From assembly GCA_003086555.1 (NCBI GenBank), contig QEFN01000006.1:1-34292 (forward strand): 34,292 nucleotides of DNA. Reading direction: 5' to 3'. Source of the stretch: Sulfolobus sp. SCGC AB-777_G06 (GTDB lineage: Archaea; Thermoproteota; Thermoprotei_A; Sulfolobales; Sulfolobaceae). A model generated the notes under the pieces. That model searched no databases. It was given only the letters and a program-made list of their open reading frames with translations, and was not told the origin of the DNA. Numbering within the stretch: position 1 is the first letter of the stretch; each line of letters begins with the position of its first letter. Both the position numbers and the translations under genes were made by a program. Positions 7,152 to 12,606 of the stretch are shown in pieces.

Positions 7152-7599
7152 CTAAGAAAAATTCAACTACTACTATTTACTACTACTAGGGTTTGCCCAG
7201 GGAAAAAGATTAAGTGAAAAAGCTTAGGCCAGGTCAAAGAAGAAGTGCGTAAGGCCTTCTTTCTTTTCATAAAATTTTTCTAAAAATGAAAGTAAAAATT
7301 CAATTAGCTATAATTTAGCGTAAAATTAGCCTAAGTAAAAAGTCGTAAAATTGAAAGTAGTGTAAGAACGTTTGTTTTTGTTTTTATTTTTTGTGAAAGT
7401 ATGAGTAGTAGTAATAAATAGCAAGTCTCTTTTTAGAGAAGTTCCTATTTTTCTTAAATAGCTTGAAAGTTTATTCAAAGAATTAAACTATCTTTTAGAA
7501 GAACTTTTACGAATTAAACTGGGGAGTTTACGCTAGTTAGAACTTTTATTACAAAGATGAGAAAAATTAGACAGAGAATGAGCTTCAGTTCACGCTCAC
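7152..7599. other. AT-rich, repeat-dense intergenic region (candidate origin or control region)
   Basis: No gene is visible in about 450 bp. It contains an imperfect long inverted repeat (CTATTTACTACTACTAGG near 7171-7189 against the complement of GAGTAGTAGTAATAAATAG near 7401-7420). There are three GTAAA(A)ATT repeats (7292, 7320, 7345). Direct repeats GAATTAAACT occur at 7480 and 7511, and AGAACTTTTA at 7500 and 7539. A perfect copy of the island palindrome lies at 7515-7530, and TCTCT/AGAGA at about 7425-7438 could form a small hairpin. Strong A+T richness with clustered short repeats is typical of plasmid origins or partition sites, but also of plain control regions. No initiator gene is seen in the window, so the origin idea is inference. 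Confidence 0.4.
7515..7530 (+). repeat. Island palindrome, perfect copy
   Basis: TAAACTGGGGAGTTTA has arms TAAACT and AGTTTA that are exact reverse complements around GGGG. It lies in the intergenic region downstream of the 7600-8160 gene. It shares 15 identical bases with the copy at 10820-10834. Confidence 0.65.
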
Positions 7600-8160
7600 T
7601 CAGAGTAATGCTTTAGATAACCTGACCTTCTTTGCTGCTACAGAAGAAGGCCACAAGTAGAGTATGCCTATATTAGATAGAGATAGAATCGCCCTGGCAA
7701 CATCTTCCACTTCTACCTTTATTGCCCTGGAGATAAGTTCGGCTATATTACCCTCCAGTCCGCCTTCTAAGTACGATCGTCCGGTTCTTTTCATATAGAA
7801 AATAAGGAACTCTATTACTTTCTTCTCGACCTCATCCAGTTCTCTCCCTGTCACCCTCCTCATCAACTCTTCAGCCTTCCTTAATACGTCCCTGCCCCTC
7901 TTTAACGCCTCTTTGACTATTGAGACTGCCCTGGGGTTTATTGAGTACTTGTTAATCCTTCCCTCTTTCCTGACAGAAATTATAGTATTGAAGTAGCGTT
8001 TAAGCCTGGGGTAGATCTCCCTGCTCTCCACTTGTATGGCTTCAGCCAGGTCTGATGCGGTCTTCTCTCCCATTAATAGCTCCTCAAAGAGCTTCTTTAT
8101 CCTGTCCGATCTAAAGAGCGGTGATATTGCAGCAGTACTTTCTTTCATGGTCTTAAACAC
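7600..8160 (-). CDS. Double winged-helix DNA-binding protein
   Basis: The product is 186 residues from a GTG at 8160; an ATG four codons further (8148, MKESTAAISP) is an equally good start. Residues about 15-75 form a winged helix of ArsR/MarR style (IKKLFEELLMGEKTASDLAEAI, wing KEGRINKYSINP). Residues 100-180 look like a second helical, winged-helix-like unit (EKKVIEFLIFYM, VEDVARAILSLSNIGILYLW). It is the last gene of a three-gene leftward operon with the PIP-motif protein (8-nt overlap) and a winged-helix gene. A copy of the island palindrome covers the gene junction. It is probably a regulator or a maintenance factor of the element. No catalytic motif is seen, and I do not recognise a named family. 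Confidence 0.65.
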   Translation of the reverse strand: MFKTMKESTAAISPLFRSDRIKKLFEELLMGEKTASDLAEAIQVESREIYPRLKRYFNTIISVRKEGRINKYSINPRAVSIVKEALKRGRDVLRKAEELMRRVTGRELDEVEKKVIEFLIFYMKRTGRSYLEGGLEGNIAELISRAIKVEVEDVARAILSLSNIGILYLWPSSVAAKKVRLSKALL

Positions 8161-8752
8161 CCCAGTTTACCGCTCTGTTTTCTAGAAAATCAAAGATTGT
8201 TGTTTGTTTGCCCTGGGGCTTACTAATCTCTTTAACGAAATTCAGTATATTTGATGCAAGTTTTTTACTATCTTTTCTGTCCTTATGCTTACCGAAGAGT
8301 AGGGTAGTTATATCCATACCTTGGAAATTATATAGTACTGCCTCTCTCACTTCGTGTTTAGTCGAAACGCCTAAGTACCATTTTTTATAGTTTGCTTTTA
8401 CGAAATCCTCAATTTCGTAATTCCTATATCTTTTATCAGAGGCAAAACCTATCCAAACGTCAAATCCAACTTCTCTCAGCTTATCCGCAACTTCTACATC
8501 AGACAGATCATGTATAGGTATTATATATGATATGTTTTTAGGAACTGAAAGTATTCGTTTTACGTAATCTGGATAAAGTGCTATCTTGATTGTAGTCCTG
8601 AGTTCCCATAATTTTCTTATATAATTATTATATCTCTTCTCAAGTAAATCCTTCTTTGAGTCGTAAAATTCTGTATATATGAAGAAATTGCTTGGTCTGT
8701 CAAGTTTTTGTAGATATTTAACAACTGGAGAATGCCCCATGGCTAAGATCAT
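8153..8752 (-). CDS. Unknown protein with C-terminal PCNA-binding (PIP) motif
   Basis: The 199-residue protein has alternating predicted strands and helices (FFIYTEFYD, TTIKIALYP, ISYIIPIHDLSD, FDVWIGFASD, KKWYLGVST, GMDITTLLFG), a pattern that could be part of a TIM-like barrel such as tRNA-guanine transglycosylase-like viral proteins. That comparison is tentative. Close to the C-terminus, QTTIFDFL (183-190) matches the PIP consensus Q-x-x-(I/L)-x-x-F-(F/L). It sits in a charged, likely disordered tail after SKPQGK, as in archaeal PCNA clients. An element protein that docks on the host sliding clamp should act on replicating or repaired DNA. It starts 4 nt after the stop of the winged-helix gene and overlaps the next gene by 8 nt, so it is operonic with both. 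The catalytic role is unknown. Confidence 0.65.
   Translation of the reverse strand: MILAMGHSPVVKYLQKLDRPSNFFIYTEFYDSKKDLLEKRYNNYIRKLWELRTTIKIALYPDYVKRILSVPKNISYIIPIHDLSDVEVADKLREVGFDVWIGFASDKRYRNYEIEDFVKANYKKWYLGVSTKHEVREAVLYNFQGMDITTLLFGKHKDRKDSKKLASNILNFVKEISKPQGKQTTIFDFLENRAVNWGV
8154..8169 (-). repeat. Island palindrome copy at a gene junction
   Basis: TAAACACCCCAGTTTA differs from the reverse-complement motif TAAACTCCCCAGTTTA at one base. It covers the last codons of the PIP-motif gene (Asn-Trp-Gly-Val-stop) and the start of the next gene. Confidence 0.55.
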
Positions 8753-8756
8753 TTTC

Positions 8757-9038
8757 TCACTGTAGGACTATCTCGTTAATTTTAGTCAGATATTCTGCAG
8801 CAATCCTGCCTTTTTCCGTCAGCAATATCTTCTTCTTTTTAGCTACGCCGTAACGCTCTTCTAAAGTCCTTATCAGCCCTTCTTTCTCTAGGTATTCTAT
8901 GTATTTTGATATCGTGGTCGCACTGTGCTTGTCTTTTCCGGAATTTACCCTATTAATTAGTTGTGTAACGGTTATTCCGTCTTCCTCCTTGAGTATCAGT
9001 AAAATCTTTCCTGCCAGCGATACTATACTACTCTCCAT
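8757..9038 (-). CDS. Winged-helix transcription regulator (93 aa)
   Basis: A single winged helix: ILLILKEEDGITVTQLINRV, recognition segment KHSATTISKYIEYLEKEGLI and wing RYGVAKKKKILLTEKGRIAAEYL. The LTEKGR.AAEYL ending is typical of small archaeal winged-helix regulators. It is the first gene of the operon with the PIP-motif and double winged-helix genes. A perfect TGTTAC-N7-GTAACA palindrome lies between its TATA box and ATG, which suggests autoregulation. It is related in layout and length to the winged-helix gene at 9111-9407, and the two may be a diverged tandem pair. The operator half TTACTCTT recurs in the promoter of the rightward operon at 9548, so it may control that as well. Confidence 0.8.
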   Translation of the reverse strand: MESSIVSLAGKILLILKEEDGITVTQLINRVNSGKDKHSATTISKYIEYLEKEGLIRTLEERYGVAKKKKILLTEKGRIAAEYLTKINEIVLQ

Positions 9039-9041
9039 ACA

Positions 9042-9071
9042 TGTTACATTAAGAGTAACAAGTTATTAAAT
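9042..9071 (-). promoter_or_regulatory. Promoter and palindromic operator of the wHTH/PIP operon
   Basis: The TATA-like ATTTAATAA (minus strand) lies at 9063-9071. Between it and the ATG at 9038 lies TGTTAC (9042-9047), 7 bp, GTAACA (9055-9060). The predicted start site (about 9041) follows directly, so binding here would block initiation. Confidence 0.6.
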
Positions 9072-9110
9072 CTTTTTATTTATTACATAGTCAGTAATGA
9101 GTATAAAAAG

Positions 9111-9407
9111 TCAGGATAAAAGTTCGTTTAGCTTAATTATGTAGTTAATTACTTGGAGACCCTTATCTGAGATCTTAATTATCTTCTTTTCAGTACCTAC
9201 GTTAGTCTTACCATGGGTTACACTTATCAGCCCTAAACTTTCCAGTTCTCTGACGTACTTAGTAATAGTAGAAGCACTCATACCACCGGAAGCCTTTACC
9301 AAATCGCTTACCGTACACTCTCCCAGTTGGTAAATTAATATGAGTACTCTTAAAGGGTGTGAAAGTAAAGATTCGGCTTTCTTATTTAATTTTATCACTT
9401 CAACCAT
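9111..9407 (-). CDS. Winged-helix transcription regulator (98 aa)
   Basis: The protein reads as an HTH (AESLLSHPLRVLILIYQLGE, CTVSDLVKASGGMSASTITKYVRELESLGLI) followed by a wing (HGKTNVGTEKKIIKISDKG) and a final helix. This is the ArsR-like winged helix common in archaeal plasmids and viruses. It is transcribed alone, divergent from the rightward small-gene operon starting at 9548, with a 140-bp shared regulatory region. An inverted repeat CTACTT-N10-AAGTAG lies between its TATA box and ATG and suggests autorepression. It could act as the switch between the two divergent units. No effector domain is seen. Confidence 0.8.
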   Translation of the reverse strand: MVEVIKLNKKAESLLSHPLRVLILIYQLGECTVSDLVKASGGMSASTITKYVRELESLGLISVTHGKTNVGTEKKIIKISDKGLQVINYIIKLNELLS

Positions 9408-9414
9408 GCACTCT

Positions 9415-9446
9415 CTACTTTTAACATAGTAAGTAGAATTTAAATT
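9415..9446 (-). promoter_or_regulatory. Promoter and inverted-repeat operator of the 98-aa regulator
   Basis: The minus-strand TATA box AATTTAAATT lies at 9437-9446. CTACTT (9415-9420) and AAGTAG (9431-9436) form an inverted repeat with a 10-bp spacer between the TATA box and the predicted start site at about 9416. Confidence 0.55.
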
Positions 9447-9494
9447 ATTTCGGTTACCTCACTCTCCTCCTTTTGTTACTGGTTACTAACTACA

Positions 9495-9530
9495 TAAAGA
9501 GTAAAGTTTTTATACTCTTATTACTCTTTA
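9495..9530 (+). promoter_or_regulatory. Promoter of the rightward operon, TATA framed by a 10-bp inverted repeat
   Basis: TAAAGAGTAA (9495-9504) and TTACTCTTTA (9521-9530) are perfect reverse complements and flank the TATA box TTTTTATAC (9507-9515). The layout suggests an operator whose bound dimer hides the TATA box. The half-site TTACTCTT is also present in the operator at 9042-9060. Confidence 0.6.
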
Positions 9531-9547
9531 CATTTTGTGTAATAAAA

Positions 9548-9874
9548 ATGTCCACGCTTCAAACTTCAAAAAACTCCCCGGTTGACGGGGAGAAGGACCA
9601 AGATCTTCTTTTTTTAATTTCCATGTTAGATAAAGAAGATAAAGTAGAGTTTGTAAATGTGTTTAGTTCTGATTTCGAGGAAATGGTCGCAGAAAAGAAG
9701 CTGAGCAAGACAGGTTATTACAAACTATTACGAGGATATGCACCGGCAGACAATAGAGTGTTAGAAATAGTAAAGATGGACGAAGAAGCTAAGAAGTGGG
9801 TAATACAGAGGGTAAAGGCAAAGGCAAAGAAGGCATTAGAGATTATAGAGAAAATGGAGGCTGAGGAGGAATGA
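9548..9874 (+). CDS. Small HTH protein, first gene of the rightward element operon
   Basis: I chose ATG 9548 (MSTLQTSKNSPVDGEKD, 108 residues). The frame extends upstream to 9473 through the TATA box, so the upstream part cannot be translated from the mapped promoter. The N-terminal 16 residues look disordered, followed by helices (DLLFLISMLDKEDKVEFVNVF), an HTH-like segment (MVAEKKLSKTGYYKLLRGYAPA) and a long basic/acidic C-terminal helix. The HTH segment resembles the N-terminal HTH of the integrase at 11112-12371 (VGRSTLYRYVNNNQNI), so both may recognise element DNA. It overlaps the next gene by 4 nt (ATGA). A strong GC hairpin lies in its codons 9-15. The function is not recognised. Confidence 0.65.
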   Translation: MSTLQTSKNSPVDGEKDQDLLFLISMLDKEDKVEFVNVFSSDFEEMVAEKKLSKTGYYKLLRGYAPADNRVLEIVKMDEEAKKWVIQRVKAKAKKALEIIEKMEAEEE

Positions 9875-10062
9875 GCACTGCTAATACTAAGGATCTCGAC
9901 GAGCTCTTCTACGGATTAGATACGGAAATTAGGAAACTTCTCACATTGGTTCATGAGATAAAAATTGATATAATCTTACAGAAAGATACTCAGAATAAGG
10001 TAGAAAGGGCAATAGTGCTTAGCAGGAGAATCCAAGACGAGCTTCAGGTGCTGAGAAAATAG
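9871..10062 (+). CDS. Small helical protein (63 aa)
   Basis: An ATGA overlap joins it to the preceding gene. The protein is almost entirely amphipathic helix (LDELFYGLDTEIRKLLTLVHEI, then NKVERAIVLSRRIQDELQVLRK) and probably forms a helical hairpin or coiled-coil dimer. It has no catalytic motif and I do not recognise a family. Its place between an HTH protein and an RHH protein suggests an accessory subunit or element-specific regulator partner. Confidence 0.55.
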   Translation: MSTANTKDLDELFYGLDTEIRKLLTLVHEIKIDIILQKDTQNKVERAIVLSRRIQDELQVLRK

Positions 10063-10071
10063 AGGTAGGAT

Positions 10072-10215
10072 ATGATGAGGGTAGTTACGTTCAAACTTGA
10101 TGAGGAGTTACTGCAGCTGTTAGATCTCTACTGCATTAATAATAAACTAGTTAGGAGCGAGGTAATCAGGCTAGCAATTCAAAAATTCTTGGAGGAGGGG
10201 AATAAGAATGGCTGA
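10072..10215 (+). CDS. Ribbon-helix-helix (CopG-type) regulator, 47 aa
   Basis: The frame starts at ATG 10072, with a second ATG at the next codon and GAGGTAGGA just upstream. The product MMRVVTFKLDEELLQLLDLY plus KLVRSEVIRLAIQKFLEE has the RHH layout: a short beta strand (RVVTFKL), helix 1, a turn before helix 2 (VRSEVIRLAIQKFL). Such proteins dimerise and bind operator DNA, and in crenarchaeal plasmids they control copy number or transcription. The stop overlaps the start of the following gene (ATG 10208). The gene is short but the fold signature is clear. Confidence 0.8.
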   Translation: MMRVVTFKLDEELLQLLDLYCINNKLVRSEVIRLAIQKFLEEGNKNG

Positions 10216-10558
10216 GACCGCTGGAGCGAAATTAATCATAGAAAAATACTATGACGGATTTCGATTTTACTTCGACGGCTCGGAGGACAAGAGGTCATGG
10301 CTTGTAAAACACAACGATAAACTGCCCTGGCTGGCCATATTGGTCGAGGAGGAGAAACGCCAGTCCATTAATATTATCGATATATCTTATAGGGATTTCG
10401 ATATAGTTGACATAGAAGGTCTCTTCATTTTGCTTATAACACGTCCGCAAACGGTCTTAAGAAGACTCCTAGGAGAAAAGGTACAAGTCAATGAAGTAAC
10501 AATAAGGTACCACTGCTTTGAACGGCTAGAAGACTTCGGGAAAGAAACTATGAGATAA
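10208..10558 (+). CDS. Unknown soluble protein (116 aa)
   Basis: It starts at ATG 10208 within the end of the RHH gene, after a good ribosome-binding site GGAGGAGGGG. The sequence mixes strands and helices (KLIIEKYYDGFRFYFDGSEDK, WLAILVEEEKRQSINIIDISY, DIEGLFILLITRPQTVLRRLLG, VNEVTIRYHCFE). There is no membrane helix, zinc motif or known catalytic motif. I do not recognise it. Its tight packing in the operon argues that it is a real gene and that it is co-expressed with the RHH and coiled-coil proteins. Confidence 0.6.
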   Translation: MAETAGAKLIIEKYYDGFRFYFDGSEDKRSWLVKHNDKLPWLAILVEEEKRQSINIIDISYRDFDIVDIEGLFILLITRPQTVLRRLLGEKVQVNEVTIRYHCFERLEDFGKETMR

Positions 10559-10569
10559 GGGAGTGAGGG

Positions 10570-10842
10570 ATGAACACCAACGAAATCATCAGGGAGAACG
10601 AGGAACTACGAAGGCGATACATAAAAGCCAAGGAGGCCATTGCCAAACTCGAAAGGAAGGTCGAGAGGCTCGAGAGGGAGAACGAGGCCCTCAGGAAGCA
10701 AAATAAAAAGCTCAGGAAGAAGAATAAGATCCTAATGAGGACATTCGAGATTGCTGCCCAAATTAAGGACTATCACGCCCAAACCAAGCACCTGAAGGCA
10801 GTCCTCGAGAAACTGAGGGAAACTGGGGAGTTTAAGGGGTAA
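10570..10842 (+). CDS. Long coiled-coil protein (90 aa)
   Basis: Residues 4-56 are an uninterrupted heptad coiled coil, rich in Glu, Arg, Lys and Leu (NEELRRRYIKAKEAIAKLE, VERLERENEALRKQNKKLRK), followed by a second helix. It resembles the dimeric coiled-coil small proteins found in Sulfolobus plasmids and viruses; the similarity could be compositional only. GAGTGAGGG precedes the ATG. Its G+C content is higher than that of its operon neighbours. The last codons (Glu-Thr-Gly-Glu-Phe-Lys) are encoded by a near-perfect copy of the island palindrome. Confidence 0.65.
   Translation: MNTNEIIRENEELRRRYIKAKEAIAKLERKVERLERENEALRKQNKKLRKKNKILMRTFEIAAQIKDYHAQTKHLKAVLEKLRETGEFKG
10819..10834 (+). repeat. 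Island palindrome copy at the 3' end of the coiled-coil gene
   Basis: GAAACTGGGGAGTTTA matches the motif in 15 of 16 bases and lies inside the coding region, 13 bp before the next start codon. It has the same orientation as the perfect copy at 7515. Confidence 0.6.
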
Positions 10843-10846
10843 GATA

Positions 10847-11134
10847 ATGGCCGAAGTGGGTAAGTTATTGATCCCTGGAGTCACAGTATCGAAGATGAAG
10901 AGTGGCAAGAAAGAAATCTATTATGTCTATTTACCTCACCGTTTTGAAAGGTATTTAAGCCACGGTAAGTGGAGCATTACGGTAATAGTAGGCGAAAAAG
11001 AAATCCTAATCGGCTTGAGGAGCTTATATAAACATGGTAACTACTTTATGCTCACCTTACCTGTTTCTCTTAAGCAGATTTGGGAGCAGTATTTAGGTAA
11101 AGAAATAGACCTTATTTTGGAGAAAGCAGCTTAG
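10847..11134 (+). CDS. Unknown small protein (95 aa), last gene of the operon
   Basis: ATG 10847 lies 4 nt after the coiled-coil gene's stop. The protein is beta-rich (KEIYYVYLPHRFERYLSHG, WSITVIVGEKEILIGLRSLY, GNYFMLTLPVSLKQIWEQYLG, IDLILEKA). The pattern of a YFMLTLP strand, W-x-x-Y-L and then a final strand recalls AbrB/psi-barrel-like small DNA-binding proteins, but the match is weak. Its 3' end overlaps the convergent integrase gene by 23 bp, so transcription of this operon would run antisense into the integrase message. Confidence 0.55.
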   Translation: MAEVGKLLIPGVTVSKMKSGKKEIYYVYLPHRFERYLSHGKWSITVIVGEKEILIGLRSLYKHGNYFMLTLPVSLKQIWEQYLGKEIDLILEKAA

Positions 11135-12371
11135 GTCCTTTTTCATCAAATATCTTTTGGAGCTCTATCTCGCTCATCACGAAATAATGGTTTTGTAGTA
11201 TCTGGAATTGGGCCGGGGGAGCACGTCCTTGTAAGATGTTAACTATCATCGGCGATACTCCGTTTTTGATTAAATAGCTGGCGAAGAAGCTCCTCAAGTC
11301 GTAAAGTCTGAACTCCTTTCCCAGAACCTTCCTCATCCCTTCTTTTATTGAAGATCTTAAGTCCGCTAACTGAAAAGGGAACAGTTTCTGCTTCCACGCT
11401 TCTACATCAGCTCCTATTTGCTTAACTGCAAATTCGTAGGTTCTTACGAATTCTTCCCTATATGGGAAATAAACTTCTTGTAACCACTTCTTAGTTTCTG
11501 TATGGATAAAGGAAATATAGGCCCTCTTGGTTTCTGATTCTTTCATTACTTTTATTATGCGGTTTTCCAGATCTAGTTGGTTCATCTTAAGCGAGTATAC
11601 TTCTCCTACCCTGAGCCCGCTCTCTGCTAGAAGCAAGAAAAACGCTTTGGCGCCTAGATGGTCTATGTTATTAAATATTTCCCTTAAAGTGTCAAGGGAA
11701 AGGGGTCGTGGTTTATACCTATACTTGGATTTAGGCACTTTAAAGGAGTTATAAAGTAGTTGCGCCAACTGGATGTTTTTCTCTTTTATTATAGTCTTTA
11801 TGAATAGTTTCAAGGAATTCGCGGTGTGTCTGGCTATATTGCTGCTTTCTTCAGATAACTCCGCTATTAAGTCTCTGATACTGTCCGGGCTTAACTCATA
11901 TCCCAACTTTGTAAGCGCTATCCTAAGATACCTCATCCTCATGTCAATAGTGCTCTTACTCTTACCCTGGAGCAATTTTTCGAACCTCTTCACGTCTTCT
12001 TCAGTAACAACGTATGTCGATGATACGTTCTTCAAATAATCTCCTAAATATTGATAAAGTATCGAAACGAAAAAGTTCCGGAACTTCTCATCTTTCATAG
12101 CTTTAACAACTACAGATAATGCAGTAGTAGCGTCAACTTCTACAACTTTCAACCCGTAAATAGCGTCTGAAAGTTCATCTTGAGCTAACATTTCTGTAGC
12201 TTTTTTAACTACCTCCAAAGGAATGTTCTGGTTATTGTTAACGTATCTATATAAAGTACTCCTACCGACATTCAGCATTTTTGCAGCTTGAGATAACCCC
12301 AACTTCTCTACTAACTTCTTAATAATTCTCCTTTTCTGTTCATCGTCCAGTTTGGAAACGTCAATTAGCAT
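11112..12371 (-). CDS. int: Integrase, tyrosine recombinase of archaeal (pNOB8) type, intact
   Basis: The 419-residue protein has an N-terminal HTH (LGLSQAAKMLNVGRSTLYRYV, 25-43), a helical core-binding region (about 120-215) and a C-terminal catalytic domain. Catalytic residues by pattern are Arg254 (SGLRVGEVYS), a lysine around 279-283, Arg360 in YDLRSFFASYL (Tyr357 in place of the usual His), Arg383 (QGRAP, replacing box-II His/Trp) and the nucleophile Tyr396 (NHYFVMS). The gene is uninterrupted. SSV-type integrase genes are split by integration, whereas this arrangement matches the pNOB8 type. It lies just beyond the 3' end of tRNA-Glu, with the tRNA as the presumed attachment site. It probably integrated the island and could still excise it if the second border survives. 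Confidence 0.9.
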   Translation of the reverse strand: MLIDVSKLDDEQKRRIIKKLVEKLGLSQAAKMLNVGRSTLYRYVNNNQNIPLEVVKKATEMLAQDELSDAIYGLKVVEVDATTALSVVVKAMKDEKFRNFFVSILYQYLGDYLKNVSSTYVVTEEDVKRFEKLLQGKSKSTIDMRMRYLRIALTKLGYELSPDSIRDLIAELSEESSNIARHTANSLKLFIKTIIKEKNIQLAQLLYNSFKVPKSKYRYKPRPLSLDTLREIFNNIDHLGAKAFFLLLAESGLRVGEVYSLKMNQLDLENRIIKVMKESETKRAYISFIHTETKKWLQEVYFPYREEFVRTYEFAVKQIGADVEAWKQKLFPFQLADLRSSIKEGMRKVLGKEFRLYDLRSFFASYLIKNGVSPMIVNILQGRAPPAQFQILQNHYFVMSEIELQKIFDEKGPKLLSPK

Positions 12372-12403
12372 ATATCTCTACCCTACTTATAAGAAAGTGA
12401 CGC

Positions 12404-12431
12404 TGTTCCAAAAATAAGGATTGTTGTTCCA
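12404..12431 (-). repeat. Direct repeat TGTTCCA x2, 21-bp phased, between int and tRNA-Glu
   Basis: TGTTCCA occurs at 12404-12410 and 12425-12431, two helical turns apart. The copies flank AAAATAAGG, which reads as a TATA-like CCTTATTTT for the leftward int gene. They could be integrase arm sites or an operator of int. Confidence 0.4.
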
Positions 12432-12484
12432 TTTACGCCTTTATAAAGAGAACATAGTCCTCTTTCAATTTAAGGGAAAATCAG

Positions 12485-12540
12485 TGCCGCGGCCGGGATT
12501 TGAACCCGGGCCACAGGCTTGAGAGGCCTGCATACTGTCG
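12485..12540 (-). other. Probable attachment site (att) of the integrated element, tRNA 3' half
   Basis: Archaeal integrases of this type recombine within the 3' half of tRNA genes and restore the tRNA. Here the int gene lies immediately downstream of the tRNA 3' end, so the island should extend leftward from this point. No second copy of the tRNA 3' half was found between 1 and 12484, so the other att should lie left of the window or has been lost. The exact crossover span is not determinable here. Confidence 0.55.
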
Positions 12541-12575
12541 GCGCGTAGAGCTTGACCGGGCTATACTACCGCGGC
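12485..12575 (-). tRNA. tRNA-Glu (anticodon CTC) with a 16-nt insertion in the D-loop region
   Basis: On the minus strand the gene runs from G (12575) to the discriminator A (12485), without encoded CCA. Acceptor arms GCCGCGG/CCGCGGC, anticodon stem CAGGC/GCCTG with loop CTCTCAA (anticodon CTC), and T-arm CCGGG-TTCAAAT-CCCGG are all perfect. Between the D-loop (AGCCCGGTCAA) and the second D-stem strand (GTAT) there are 16 extra bases, GCTCTACGCGCCGACA. Without them the molecule is a normal 75-nt tRNA. The insert is therefore most likely a small non-canonical intron at about position 21/22, of the kind known in crenarchaeal tRNAs and removed by the splicing endonuclease. The 3' half also serves as the likely integration site of the adjoining element. 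Confidence 0.9.
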
Positions 12576-12596
12576 ATTAATATCTTATATTAACGA

Positions 12597-12606
12597 CCTT
12601 AAAAGA
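12597..12606 (-). promoter_or_regulatory. TATA box of tRNA-Glu
   Basis: The minus-strand reading around ATCTTTTAAG is centred about 26 nt upstream of the mature 5' end at 12575, the expected distance for an archaeal stable-RNA promoter. Confidence 0.4.
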
